Shown: piece by piece, positions 26,801 to 39,250 of the stretch | How positions within the stretch are numbered: the stretch's first letter is position 1 | Layout of the letters: every line of letters begins with the position of its first letter | Assembly (NCBI RefSeq): GCF_949628215.1 | Contig: NC_134278.1 | Location: forward strand, 110,519,277-110,583,276 | Direction: 5' to 3' | From: Phalacrocorax aristotelis | Lineage: Eukaryota > Chordata > Aves > Suliformes > Phalacrocoracidae | Length of the DNA stretch: 64,000 nt | Position numbers and translations under genes: made by a program | Notes under the pieces: generated by a model | Seen by the model: the letters and a program-made list of their open reading frames with translations, nothing else | Told to the model about the DNA's origin: nothing | Database searches by the model: none

Positions 26801-29800
26801 AGATGGGAAGAAGTGCAAATACAGATTTCAGTTTTCTTTTTTTAAATGAGAAAATATCTATATCTGTGTAGGCTTTTGTCTTGTTCAGCTTGGTACACCT
26901 TGTATCCTCAGTAAATTAGGAGGGATTGTTTTAAAATCAGGGAGCCACAGGAGGTCAAAATCAGATAAAAACTCAGAGCTGAAACCTAGGGTAAATACTT
27001 GCAGGTGTTCAAGCCTTCATTCCTTAAAAAACTTCCATTTAAGTAAATAACTTAGGGAAAAAAAGGAAAGATTTCTCTCTGTGTGCCTGTGTGTGTTGTA
27101 CATGTACATATATTACCTATAAGTACACAGGTACACATGCAGACATAAACACACCTGTATATATGGACTTCATGTTTTTATAAATATGCCTGAACTTTTT
27201 TTGCATCTTCTCATTAAATCAATAGGAATTTTGCTGAAACCAAGAGTTCTGAATATTGCTGCATCAGATCTATTTCTCTGACAAATGATGAAACATGCTG
27301 TAGAGTTGGCAAGCACGCCCTGTTGTGGTGGAGCTACTGAATATTTGGAGCCAGCAAACAGAACATGCTCTTTATTGACGTGTAAATTAAATACTTTCAT
27401 TGACACCTGATTTGTTGAAAAATTCCGTAGAAAGGTAAGTACTGCTTAGATTTTCTGTAATACCTCACTGATGACTCAGATGATTTTACTCAACTGGTGT
27501 AAAACTAGCTTGAGTGAAGGCCAGTGAAGATGAAGGCAAGTCAGCAAGGAATAATACATGTTGCAATATCCATTTCCACAGAAGTGGATATATAATAGGA
27601 GTTTTTTTTTGCACTTCTCTTAATGCTCCTCACTGCCATGCATTGCATTAATCTAGTGTCTGCTTAGTAGAGATAAGCGAGTAGCTTCTCGTTAGTTAAA
27701 ATCTATGGCAGCATATAGAGGGGAAAGAAGCAATCTTTTCTTAAATGCAAAGTACTAAGCATTCATATTCAGCTACAACAGGAACGAGAGTCCCTTTCTT
27801 CCTGTAGAAATAATATACCCCAACAACTGAGAGAACCACCACCAAATCCCGTGAGAGTTGGTGGGAACCAGTTTTCACCATTCCTTTATGTCTGTATTTG
27901 AGATCCTTGCAGAAACGGGCCCAACTTAGGTATTAATTTCATATTAAGAAAAGTCACCTTTTTGGCCATGTCAAAGGATAGATTAGTCTGAACTGAGACA
28001 CTAGGGTCAAAAACAAGCAAAGCTGTGGGAGGTCAAATCTGCTTCTGAAGTCTGGAGTTCATGGGCGGATTAATTTCATTCTAACGATGTAGCTCTTCAG
28101 CAGGCTGTTGGTGCTCCCCTTATCTGTCTCCAATTCAGATATCCAACATGGTTACCTGAACTGGTTGGTGTCTTATTTGAGAAAGGCTGAACAACCCTGC
28201 CCATGAAACCCCCCTTTCCTTACCTCACTCCAACACTGTGTATTTTTCATGGACAGATGGTCATTGACGGATCACATTACTTTCTGGGTATCTTCTGACG
28301 GCTGTTCAACCTCAGAAACAAAAAGGAGCAAGGGAAAGCTGCCAAGTCCATTTGCTTTATGTGACTCCCCGCTTCAGTCACACAAGAAAAGGTCTTGCCT
28401 CTTTAACCTGGGCAGTTGATGCCTGGATTTTCTCTTCATATGTATCCTCTAAAACTGAACCATGGACTTGAGAGGAAACAAGCTTAATATGCCATGTGCT
28501 TCCTATTTGTTGAAGGTATCAATGCTGGAACTCTGTTGGCATGCTAAAATGTGAACATTTTTACAGTGTAGCAGGTTATGGAAGCTGCTCTTGATAAATT
28601 CCAGTAACAGCATTTTACACTCCACGTGCTCCTTTCTGTGAATGACAGATTGCTGTATTAGGTCTCTAAAGAAGCTCCTGACAAGGGTGATTCAGCACAT
28701 GAAGAAAAGTGGAACATGTGTCTAATTCAGTGTTTCTACATTCCCTAGCACATTTATACGGGGCTGTGATCTTGTTCTCTCTGATGTACCAGAGCAAGAA
28801 AAAACTCTGTTCGGTGTAAGTTAGACAATACTTAACATCAGAGCCCCTGCTGATGTAAACCTAAAAACAAATGTATGGTTGTGTTTACCTCTCCTCCACT
28901 CTCAACTGATTCTAAAGGTATATGAAGAAGAAGTTTACCAACATCTTTTCCTGTTAGCTGGGCAGTAGGAAAAGGGGCCGTGGCAGACAGACTAGAGGTA
29001 GATGATGTGGCTTGTTGGGTAGTAAGGATGAGAGATTAGGCAACCTGCCTCAGTAACTACTAGAAGTCTTTGTGCTGAAAACAGAGTAACCAGGTAAAAA
29101 TACCAGCACATATTCTGTATTCTGAAGGTGTTTTTGCAAGAAGACAGTTCATAACCTTGCCCAGTAGGAATCTTCCAGGCATAGAAATCACTGCTGGCTT
29201 TATCCATTCCGTGGAAACAATGGGAACAAATTTCAAACATATAAATAAATAATTATTTGTGATTGACTAAATACCTAAAATATGTATCATTAATCATTAT
29301 GTGCTCTCTAAAAACAGCACATAGATCTGGTTGTAAATACTAGAAACACTGTGCCTGATTTAGAAACAATAAGAATAACCCAAACATTTCTCAAATGCAC
29401 AGTTTTAACTTTGCTCAGATCTCTGTATTGTGGTTTATTCTTCAGCATTCAAGGTGGATGTGTGAGATTCCGTTTCAACTTTTAACCTAATGGCTTCCCT
29501 TAAGAAACAGGAGAAAAGGAATCATTACATATGATTTGGCATGGCACTTTCAGGAATTCCATAAGGAAGACAAAACCCCCCCCAAACCCTACACAGTTGA
29601 CAGAGTTAGTAGCAACAATGAAGAGTGCAGTTACCTTCTAAAAGTACACACTTTTCTGTCAGTCTTGGCTGGTGAAATGTAGAAGCTTAATGTAGATTAC
29701 ACTTTTTAAATCTTTCAACATCAAATAACCAGAAGAGATGTAGTGTGTTTTTATTTTAGAGTACTTTGCATGCAGTCTCAAGATAAATGGGAGAGACTGA

Positions 29801-31198
29801 TTGTGTTTGTACCTGTGCCAGACATTGTCGTTAGATATTGCTGTTTTGTTTCATCAGCCAGATGAACTTACCCAGGGACATTGATCAGATACCTACATTT
29901 AAAAGAACACACTGTCAAATTAGTGGATAGAAAGAGCACATTATGAGAGAGGAATTATCTGGTGAAAGATTTAAAGACTGACTCACTTGTGTTTTGTTTC
30001 ATTAAACGTGGGGTAGTCCCTTTCATTTTCCATTTAGCATGAACATTCATGGACTCCATTACAGTATCAGCCTTATAACAAACTAACTGGGTCAGGATAC
30101 ACATGAGCTTCCTTAGGAAAAATACAGCTCCCCTTCTCACAGATTCTAGATTACCTTAAAATATGGGGCCTGAGCTAGGCAACCACACTGGCCTTTGTGG
30201 AGAGACTCCTGTGTACTCCAGTAGGTCTCATGGCTGCAAAGTCACACTGCTGGAGCCTTCCCAGGTGGCCAGACTGGTGGCTGCTTCTCCAAAGGGGAGG
30301 GCTTGGAATGGGTAGGAGGTGCATCTACCCCTCCAAAGGACACAGAATATATTTTAAAGGGAAAACCACAAAAAGCCCTAGGAAAACTATCCAGACATTG
30401 CCTTTCCCCTCCTCCCTCTTAGATACCTTTGGAAGATAATCTTGATTCGTGCACTTAGGGTCAAGGGAGCAGCTCATGGCAGTAATAAAGGGGCAAGGAT
30501 CAGGCTGCAGAGTGAACACACATGAGTTAGGGGATATCCAGATGAGCATAAAAAAGAAGAAAATGGATTAGAAGAAGCTTCAGAAGTTACAACTGACAGT
30601 ATTTAATCTTTATTTTATTTTGATAACACTGCATAATGATGTTATCGAGGTTGGCTAAAAGCCCTTACTCTTCAAAAGAGTTTGTCAAAGATTCATTTTA
30701 TAAAAAATATAAACAAAATACACTTTAAACACCTCATGTTTTGTGTCTTTTAAGTCTTTGTCTTAGTGGTAACTTCCTGCTGTCTTATTATACAGTAAGC
30801 ATTTCTAGACAGCAAATACTTCTGCTTTCTATATGATACCTATAGGTTATCCAACTATTTTTTGCTACGCATGTATTTATATATATGTATAGAACCCAGT
30901 GGACCCTGGAACCCACCTCTATCCTGCACAGCAATTGCAAGCGTTTGCAGGCCCAGGCAAGAACTACACAACTCAGCCACCTCTGTATGTTTTCACCTCA
31001 GTGGCAAATGCCTGATGTTGTGAGGAAGCCCCAAGGCAGGGTGTCTTGGGAGAGCCATCTGGCTGTAACTGAGGCTTTCCCCAAATGTGCTTGCCTGCTT
31101 TCTGCCCTTTAAGTAGCAAAACATTACTATTTTTGTGCAATTTAATGATCAAAGGACACAACAGGTCATTAAGTGCTTCAGTTGCATGCTGAGGCCAT

Positions 31199-31234
31199 GC
31201 TTACTTTCAAGCCCCAGCTTACTTTCAAGCCCCA
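31199..31234. repeat. 18-bp exact tandem duplication
   Basis: The unit GCTTACTTTCAAGCCCCA occurs twice back to back (31199-31216 and 31217-31234). Confidence 0.9.
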
Positions 31235-31342
31235 CACCTTAGGTCTCTTGAAGCTAAGCAAGGAGGCATGGAAAGGGTTCATGGCAGGCTTTCACCCAGT
31301 AGAAACCCAGTGTTGCTAGTCTTACACTTAGCCTTATTAGCT

Positions 31343-31361
31343 AATTGGTCAATGACCAATT
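31343..31361. repeat. 9-bp inverted repeat of CCAAT-type arms
   Basis: AATTGGTCA and TGACCAATT are separated by one base, giving two opposed CCAAT boxes, and the arm AATTGGTCA is present again immediately after, sharing bases with the right arm (31358-31366). No adjacent gene explains it. Confidence 0.85.
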
Positions 31362-34300
31362 GGTCATTCGTGTATTGGAGCACTAGTGTGTGCTCCTTGT
31401 TTTGAGGGGTCCTGGCAAATGGGCCACTCATCATGCTGTGTAGGAGCATCCCAAATCTTGGTAGTACCCAGACAGTTGTCATTCCAAAGCCAGACTTCAT
31501 GGCTTAAACTCATGCTTTGTAGAGAAAGTGCTCGGTATAAATTGTCAGCTTTGAAACCAAACACTTCCACACCTAGCCTACACCGTAAATCAAGCTTTGG
31601 TGGTACTTTTCAGTCAGCTCCATTACACAAGTAGTCCAATTTAGTTTTATGGCAGAGATGTATTTTAGCTAAAATGGTATTTTTATGTGGAGTGTGGGAT
31701 AAACATGACTCTCTTATTAATGAAGTGAAAGGCTACGAGATGGTAAGAGACAGGCATAGGGAGTGCAGGTGCAGTACCAAATCCCTACCTGGCTGCCTCA
31801 GTACCAGGGCATGGTGCCTGGATTCCCTCATGTTCAGATCTGTGGCAGCACCACAACATATCAAAACCACCCATGAAAGCTTTCACTCCTCATATCCAAA
31901 AAGACATTTCCATTAATGCATGTGAAATTTTGCCCTAGGTCTGTTGAAAGTGAAAAGAGCCAGCCAGCAAAACTACTGTACCATCCTTGGTCCCCAGAAA
32001 TGTTAATTCATCATTAAAATTATTAAACAGTAAATGACTGAGATGTATTATTACAAACTTGAAGTATTTCCTCTGATTGTTTAAAAATCTCTGTTTTAAT
32101 TTGAGTCATGTACTTTTTTCCTTTTACAGTTTTGAATGGTGTATCTTACCATATGTGAAACGTTTCTTAAAGGTGTCAAAGTGACTTGTCATGGGTTTGG
32201 AATGAGAACTAAATTAAATGTCCATACTGTAACATACTTATATAAATAATGAGATATTCCAGTATAAACCATTCATTTGGCAGTCATTTCTACATAGGCA
32301 AGTACTAAGTGCTCCAGAATTCCTGCCTAACTTTGACACATGCAGAGAAAATCAGGAAGGAAAATGTGTGTGTTTAGAATTTTATAGAAAAAGACAGCCC
32401 CTTGTAGTCTGTTGCCATGAAAGTATTTCTAGCTTTCTTGGAAATAGCGCAAGAGGTTTAGAGAAATACTCTGGATTCACAGCAGAATGCTGGAGCATTC
32501 AGCTGCCTCCCACTGCACCCCAAATCTTGTTTCCATAATTTAGAAACAGGGAGGGTGGCAATGGATAACAGAGTCATTAACGAGCACCAAGAATGATTTA
32601 TTATGGGTGATATAGTGCTGTTGCTTTTAAGAAAAAAATATATTAAATAAAAACTCTTCATAAAATAAAAGAAATCTTTCCTATTGAACATTGCACAGAA
32701 TTTGCTTTATTAATGTATTATATCACCACATTGCCAGGTCTGGCATTTCTCATCCAAATAATGTTTCAAAGTGCTAGCAAGCTTGTGGGCTGAAGTGCAA
32801 ACCATGTTAGGAATACTTCTTGTACAGAAACACAACAGTAGCAATGCTTTTTTTTGCTGGGGTTCTGGAAATAGTTAGCACTGGAGGACCCTTTTATCTT
32901 GCATCAGCTTCACAAACATGGATCGCACCACGCTAACAATAATCAAAATTTGATAATAGATATTTAGTTCCAAACTGTTGTTCCAACTGTCTAGCTGCTT
33001 TAAGCCGGTTTTTAGGTTACAAGTCTTTTTCACTCAAAGATTCATGCACGCATACTTTGAGAGCATGAGTGGTAAATAAACCGTGTCTTCTAGGTGAATT
33101 TTATCTTCAGAAAAGAGGCATCAGGTATCTGTTAAAATGGCATCCTGATTTGTTGGCAGCAGGCTTAAGGACTGATCCTGCACCTACTGAAGAGCATGTC
33201 CTGGGCCCTCAGGCTGCCAGAGGCGTGCAGTCTGGCCCAAAGTGCCACACGCCTTTCTTAGCAGTAAAGACACCCTTCAGGTTTAAGTCTGGGACATGTA
33301 GGTTGGGACATGAGAGGGAGCTTTTGCTGGCACCAGGCACGGAGTAGCTGTCTGTCTAGCTGTCTTTATATTTGCACATGATTAATCTCCAAAAATTTTA
33401 ACCAATGCCTTAAATGGTCTCTGAAATCTTTCTAGACTAAGAAATAAACTCCTCATTCCAATATTTGCCTATGCCTCAGTGACTTAAAAGATTAAAATAC
33501 TTTGGCATATGTTGGAGTCAAAGTTCATAAATGTAGCTAACAGCTTGTAGCTTTCCAGAGATTGCTTCATGTAAATGCAGAAGTGTTTCTAAGTAATTTA
33601 CAGGTGTATTGCAGTTAGCTTCAAAACCATGGTTAGTTACATGAAATCATAAGCTTTCAGCACATGATTTGATGTAGCATCAATCTTCATTTAATCATGC
33701 AAAATAAGATAATTTTATGATTTTATTGCAACTGATAGCTGAAGTTTATGGGCAGGAAGCACAAGCCTTCTACTGCACTCTTCTCAACTGTGTCCTCAGC
33801 CTGTCTTGAAGAGAAAAAAAAATCTCTGTGGTGGAATTTGGGGAACAGCAGAGCCCCAGCAAGAATAGTGGTGTGCCTACGCTACCCACCTGTGGTCTGG
33901 GTTGCACCTATAGCATATAGGAATGCAAGATGGCACCAGTCACCGCAGATGACTCAAGAGTGCAATAAAGCAGAATTTCACCAGTTAAGTTGGACTCAAG
34001 ATGTGTATAGGGATAGGAAATATTAGCTTCTTACATTCTCTTCAGTGTCCTTAACATACCCTTGCAGTAACACAGCAGGATCTTTTCCCCTCCGTCTGCT
34101 AGGGATAATTTACTGAGAGTTCATTGCTCACTTGGCTATGGGTTGTATAGATTTCATTAATTAAACACCTATTTCTTTAAAGATTATAGACGTGTATGAA
34201 GCAACAAAGTTACTATAAGCTTTTTGCTTAAAATCCTCTCTGACAGGCAATCTCACTAAGTGTTCCCTGATCTGAACTCTGTTCCTAAGGCTTAAAAATA

Positions 34301-37300
34301 TGTATCAATAACTCAAGGGTACAGATGCATCAAGGGGTTGCAGTTACTCTCAAAACAAACATTGCAAAAAAAGACAGAAGCTGAACCATAGAAAAACATG
34401 GTTAAGGCACTCCAATTTACCTTGTCCAATAGTGACTCCATTGCATTTATGAGGAGTGCGTAGCAGAGTTTGAAGCGTATTTTTTTAAAAGTGCTTAGGT
34501 TTTTTTTTTCTTCCCCCCTCCCAGGGTCATGACTCAGGGTGGAATTAAAACACAACTAGAGCCATATTGCACAATCAGGTTTTAAGCAGATTTGTCACAG
34601 AGCATGGTACATCCTACAGCCTCGTGGAAAAAATCCTCTGAGCTCCTGCTTCCCACTCCGCACTAAACTGCATGAACACACCAAGCGGGACAGTTGTGGA
34701 AAGGGATTTCAGCGGGTACTGAACCACTTAGGACCTCTGCTCCACTGTCACTTTCTCTGAATGTTGGCCAGGAGGTACCTGTTTCAGAGACTGTGTAAGC
34801 TGATTATGTATTAGCTACAGATTCCAGCACTGCAGAGAGGTAAAAGTCAAGTAAAATTAGTTATTTTATTACAGTATCATAGTCTTTTTAATATATTACG
34901 CTCTGAAGACTTTTGCAAGTTCCAGAGCAATACTTTAATGTTAATTTAAAAAAAAATGCATTGTAAGAGAGTTCATGGAGATCTAATATTTCCTAGTGTT
35001 AGCATTTCTATTTTTATGTTACCTTGCTTTCCCACAACATTTTATTTCTCCATTAATTTTAATCAGCCTCTCACTGGATTTCAAGTAGTTAAAGTACAGA
35101 AATGGGAAAGGTTTCTTGCCCAGACTGACCAAGATGTCACAGAGATACGTAGTCCTACATCCTCCCAACATTCATGTCTAAAGGTTTATATTTTCAATCC
35201 AACACACACACGCACACACAGACAAACTAAAACACTCAGGAAATCTGCTGACAAGTTCTTGTATTAATAAGATAGCTATTTATGAAACAGCAACACAGAC
35301 ACCCAAGTTTCCCTTGGCTCTTAATACATTGCATCATGCTATTTAAAAAATATCAGTGGTGTCAGATTCTCAGTGCCAGGAGAACAACACAAAGGGGCAC
35401 TGAATTGGTGTCATTAGCCCCTGGCAACAGCTGGCAGAGGGATCAGTGCCCTCCAAGCCGACGAACACAACCTTGCAAGCCAAAGTAACTTCCTGGAGCC
35501 GTAAGCATCCTGGTGGGTCAGAAAGCTCTGAGGTGGCTCCTCTAGCATTGTGGTCAGACTGGGTTCCAGCTGGTCACAGTGCTTAGGAAGAGTGAAGGTG
35601 GTATTGTATTACCTGTGCTCCATGGACCTATCACTGGACTAAGCAGGGTCATGTTGGTCAGCATGGATGAGTCCTTCATGCATTTGGTGTTCTCACCATA
35701 GCTAGACAAACTATTGGCCATGTCCAAATGGAAAATGTAAGGGAGATACTCTTTCTATCAGAGATGTGGAATATGGATGGATCCTTAGTATTATATATTT
35801 GTTCTAATTAGTAAGAATACATCCTTGAGCAGAATCCAGATGATGCGGGATCATGAGAAAGAGAAACGGAGCCATGGTTACAGTCAGAGTGTGCTCCAAG
35901 ATCACTTCTACTCACACAAATGTTTACTTCCAAGAGACACAGAGGTATACATTCTGCAAGACATCGCATTACTTTCCAGTATTTGTAATCACCTGATCAG
36001 TGTTTGGTTGATCTGATAGCTGCCTGAAGAATAGGTTACAATGAGTTATCACACTTTTCTGGCAGCACTGAGTGGAAGGAAAAAGCTGTAAGAGAAATGA
36101 TCTATAGTCCTCAATTGCATGAACTTGGAATGGCAGATAAGAAGCAGATCCATTATTTCCATCTGCAGAAGGCAGCAATCTTATATCTCTATGATCTTTA
36201 CTGCAGATAAAGGTGAAGTAAACCTCTTGCCTTACAGAAAGCCCTCTGTCCCCTTGGTTCTGAGCATAAGGTCCCCTGGAAGTGTAACAGGCATACTAGT
36301 GAAAAAGCAGGTTTTTATTAATGCCTCCCAAAGAGAATATGCATTTAATCCTATGCTTCATTTTAAGCTTGTGCTTGAACTTCGATCACTTTTTAATTTT
36401 GGATGTTAATAAAAATGCTTTGTGGGATCAAGCCAGTAATTCATAAGCATATTTATAGCTATTATTTCCCAATTCACTCAATTTCCAACCAATTCTTATT
36501 GGCAAAGAGAGGCACAGGGTTTTCTGTCACTGCTAGCTTTCTACAACAACAAAGGTCTCCCTTCAGTCTCTTTCCAACAAGATTGGACTGATTAACTACG
36601 CTACTGTTTATTTTGCTGTACCTGCCAAGTATATGGCAATGAGAAATAGGAAAAATTAGCCTAATGTGAATATGTGGACAACAGAGAATGCCAGAACAAA
36701 TATAAACCCTAAACATGCAACAACTCCCATTTTATTTCATTCAGGACATCAGTGTTTAAGATTCACCTCCCAGACGAACAAAAAATGTCAGTTTCTAATT
36801 AAAGTTGGCCATTTCATAGCAAAATATGTGGAGAACACTTATCAGAAAATAGTTTTGCTTGAAAAGTAGATTGCACCTTTTTTATTTTTCCTTAGCAGGG
36901 CCAGATTTACTGAACAGGAACCCTGATGGGAAAAGGAAAGGTGTATATTCAGACAGGTAAGTGAGGGAAGCTGGAGACACAGTATACTTTTGGAACCTTA
37001 GGATCTCATCTTAGGATTAGGATCCTGAAAAAAACACTCAAACTTATACTTGTGTGAAGAATGTAACAGGGTTAGGGAAGACAGGCAACTGCAAGACAAG
37101 GCAAATAAACGTTTCTTTCTGCTCCTCTTTTCAACTTGCTGTTGTGTATGGAGAAATACTGAAGAGTGCTGATGGTGGGGGGGAAAGAAGGTGACTTTCC
37201 ATGCTGGAAAGCCAACTCTCTTCTCACTTTTCCCTTTCTCCCTTCCCTTGCTGTAATTTTACATATGCATCACTAATGCTGTAGATATGTGTCTGGACAC

Positions 37301-38739
37301 TTTGGCCATGAACCTATCATCATATATGGATATCCTTCAATTTCAGTGAAGCTTTTCTATGGAAGCACACAAGAAATTGAGGCAAGCAATGACAGGAAAT
37401 AGAAATTTCTGTAGCTATTTCCTTCCAGGTTGAACAGTGATCTTTTAAATAACAATTAAATCTGTTTTTCTGCTGATTGTAATATCAGTAACATCCTCAG
37501 AAAGTGGGGCTGAGATCAGAGCTGAGATTCAAGTTGCGTACTGGATAGGGAACACAATTACCTATTTGCTATATAATCCAACCTCTTGCAAAAAAAAAAA
37601 TCTGAATATGGTTATTACTGACAAAATTGTAGGCAAGAGTTCAAATCAAATCCTAAGAGCAGCAACTGGACTTTGAATGGTTTGGAGCAGAGCTTGGAGC
37701 AGTATTTCATACTCAGTTCTTTTAGCCACAGTGGATCAAATCAAAAGCCTGTTTCATATTTTCTTTGAATTATGAGAGTTCAAAATCCAGATCATAACTT
37801 TGCTGTTCAGTGGATATATATTGATTGGCATTAGTGTTTCTGAATGGATTAAAGTAGCCGTTGTGGAATACAGATTCTGCAGTTTACTTCAAGATAAGCA
37901 TGAGCGATGTCAGAGCAAACATTCTGGAATTTTTCCAACAGAAAAGGCTCACTCATGGAAACTAAGTGTTCTGTAGAAAAGCTGTGAATTTGATGAGTCT
38001 ATTGAAAGACATCCAGCAGGCATCTGACCAAAACCTGACTACTTTTCAGTCAGTTCACATACCTTCTTTTTCCCTCCCAGGCTCTACCAGCCTCCATGGG
38101 CTCACACAGCTCCACAGAAGGACTGGGAAAAAGCAAAGGTAGTTTTGGGTTTCTGGGGAGCATGTTTTGGACTATAGCTCCAGAAACTTCCACACTGACA
38201 ATACTTGACTGTCCCTCAGAAGAAGTCCTGTAGAATTTTGGATGCATTTTCAACAACAAACATGATAATTTCCTCTCAAAATGTCTCTATTCTCCCATGA
38301 GAGGAAATTAATTCTTGACGGGTAACTTTGCATCATCGTGCTAATCCACCAGAGCTCTGCCTCAGTGGTCACTCAGTGATGCAAACGTGCGGTTTCCAGG
38401 TCACTGATGTCTGTGACTGTACCACCAGGATCAGACTCATGGGGGAAAATGAGCTCAGTGTGGGGTCCAGCTTCCCACGACACACTGCTGGGGATGGGGC
38501 TGTTCAGGTCCTTGGGCTGGGACCGGCTCCTCTCCTGATTTATCCTAAGACCAAAGAGGCTTCAAGGGCAGTGTCATGGAGGTTTTTCTTTGTACCAGAG
38601 AGAACTGCTCTGCAGAGGCTACTGACTGTGTCACAGACCTCCAAACAGCCATTAGATGTAAATAAACATTGGCAGTTTCTGAGACATACTAGATATGACC
38701 TCATGACCTAGAAATGGAAAGTTTTCTATATAAACCGTT

Positions 38740-39250
38740 TACTCAGGCAAAATTATGCCACAAGAAGGGATAGGCTTACTTTTCACCATCTCTATTTATT
38801 ATGACCATTGCTAACTTGTTCCTTGATAACTTGATTTATGAAGTTTGTGACAAATTGCTTGCTTAATTGAAATATGTCAGGTTTCTAAATACTGAAGTTA
38901 ATTATTCCTCCTTTTCTAGTGGAGACTGACCTTTAATTGTACAATATTAATCCACATATTGTATGAATTATGCGAAATACCCATTTTCCACATAGCGAGA
39001 GACAGGCAAGTGTTATTGTAGTGGAGTACAGTGACATAATTGTTTTTAATTTAGGATATCAGTTTAATTAAATACTTGCAGAAACCAAGTTTTTCAGGAA
39101 ATTTGCAATTACTATCAATTTGAATGTACAGCTACATTAATATGGTGACAAGCCCAATAATAAAAACTAAGTAATTATGGGCAGGTGCTGAACAGATGTG
39201 TAAACAGGAGGTCTCTGCATGGAACATTGTTATATATCATTTTGAAAAGC
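38740..39250. promoter_or_regulatory. Candidate distal enhancer with SIX/MEF3 site
   Basis: An AT-rich block about 24-25 kb upstream of SIX2 with unusually dense homeodomain cores: GCTTAATTGAAA (about 38861-38872), TTTAATTAAA (about 39063-39072), ACATTAATATGG (about 39133-39144) and AGTAATTATGGG (about 39170-39181). TCAGGTTTC, the exact SIX/MEF3 nonamer, lies at 38877-38885. In mouse a distal Six2 enhancer bound by SIX2 itself lies about 60 kb upstream; bird intergenic DNA is shorter. Correspondence is a hypothesis. Confidence 0.35.

Larger units (their letters stand above)
23845..38739. other. Gene desert, no gene supported
   Basis: About 15 kb of AT-rich sequence. Short open frames occur on both strands at the density expected by chance, and none shows a recognisable domain, splice structure or codon bias. 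Small features include an 18-bp tandem duplication at 31199-31234 and an inverted repeat at 31343-31361. No RNA genes were recognised. Distal SIX2 enhancers may lie here but nothing specific stands out. Confidence 0.6.
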
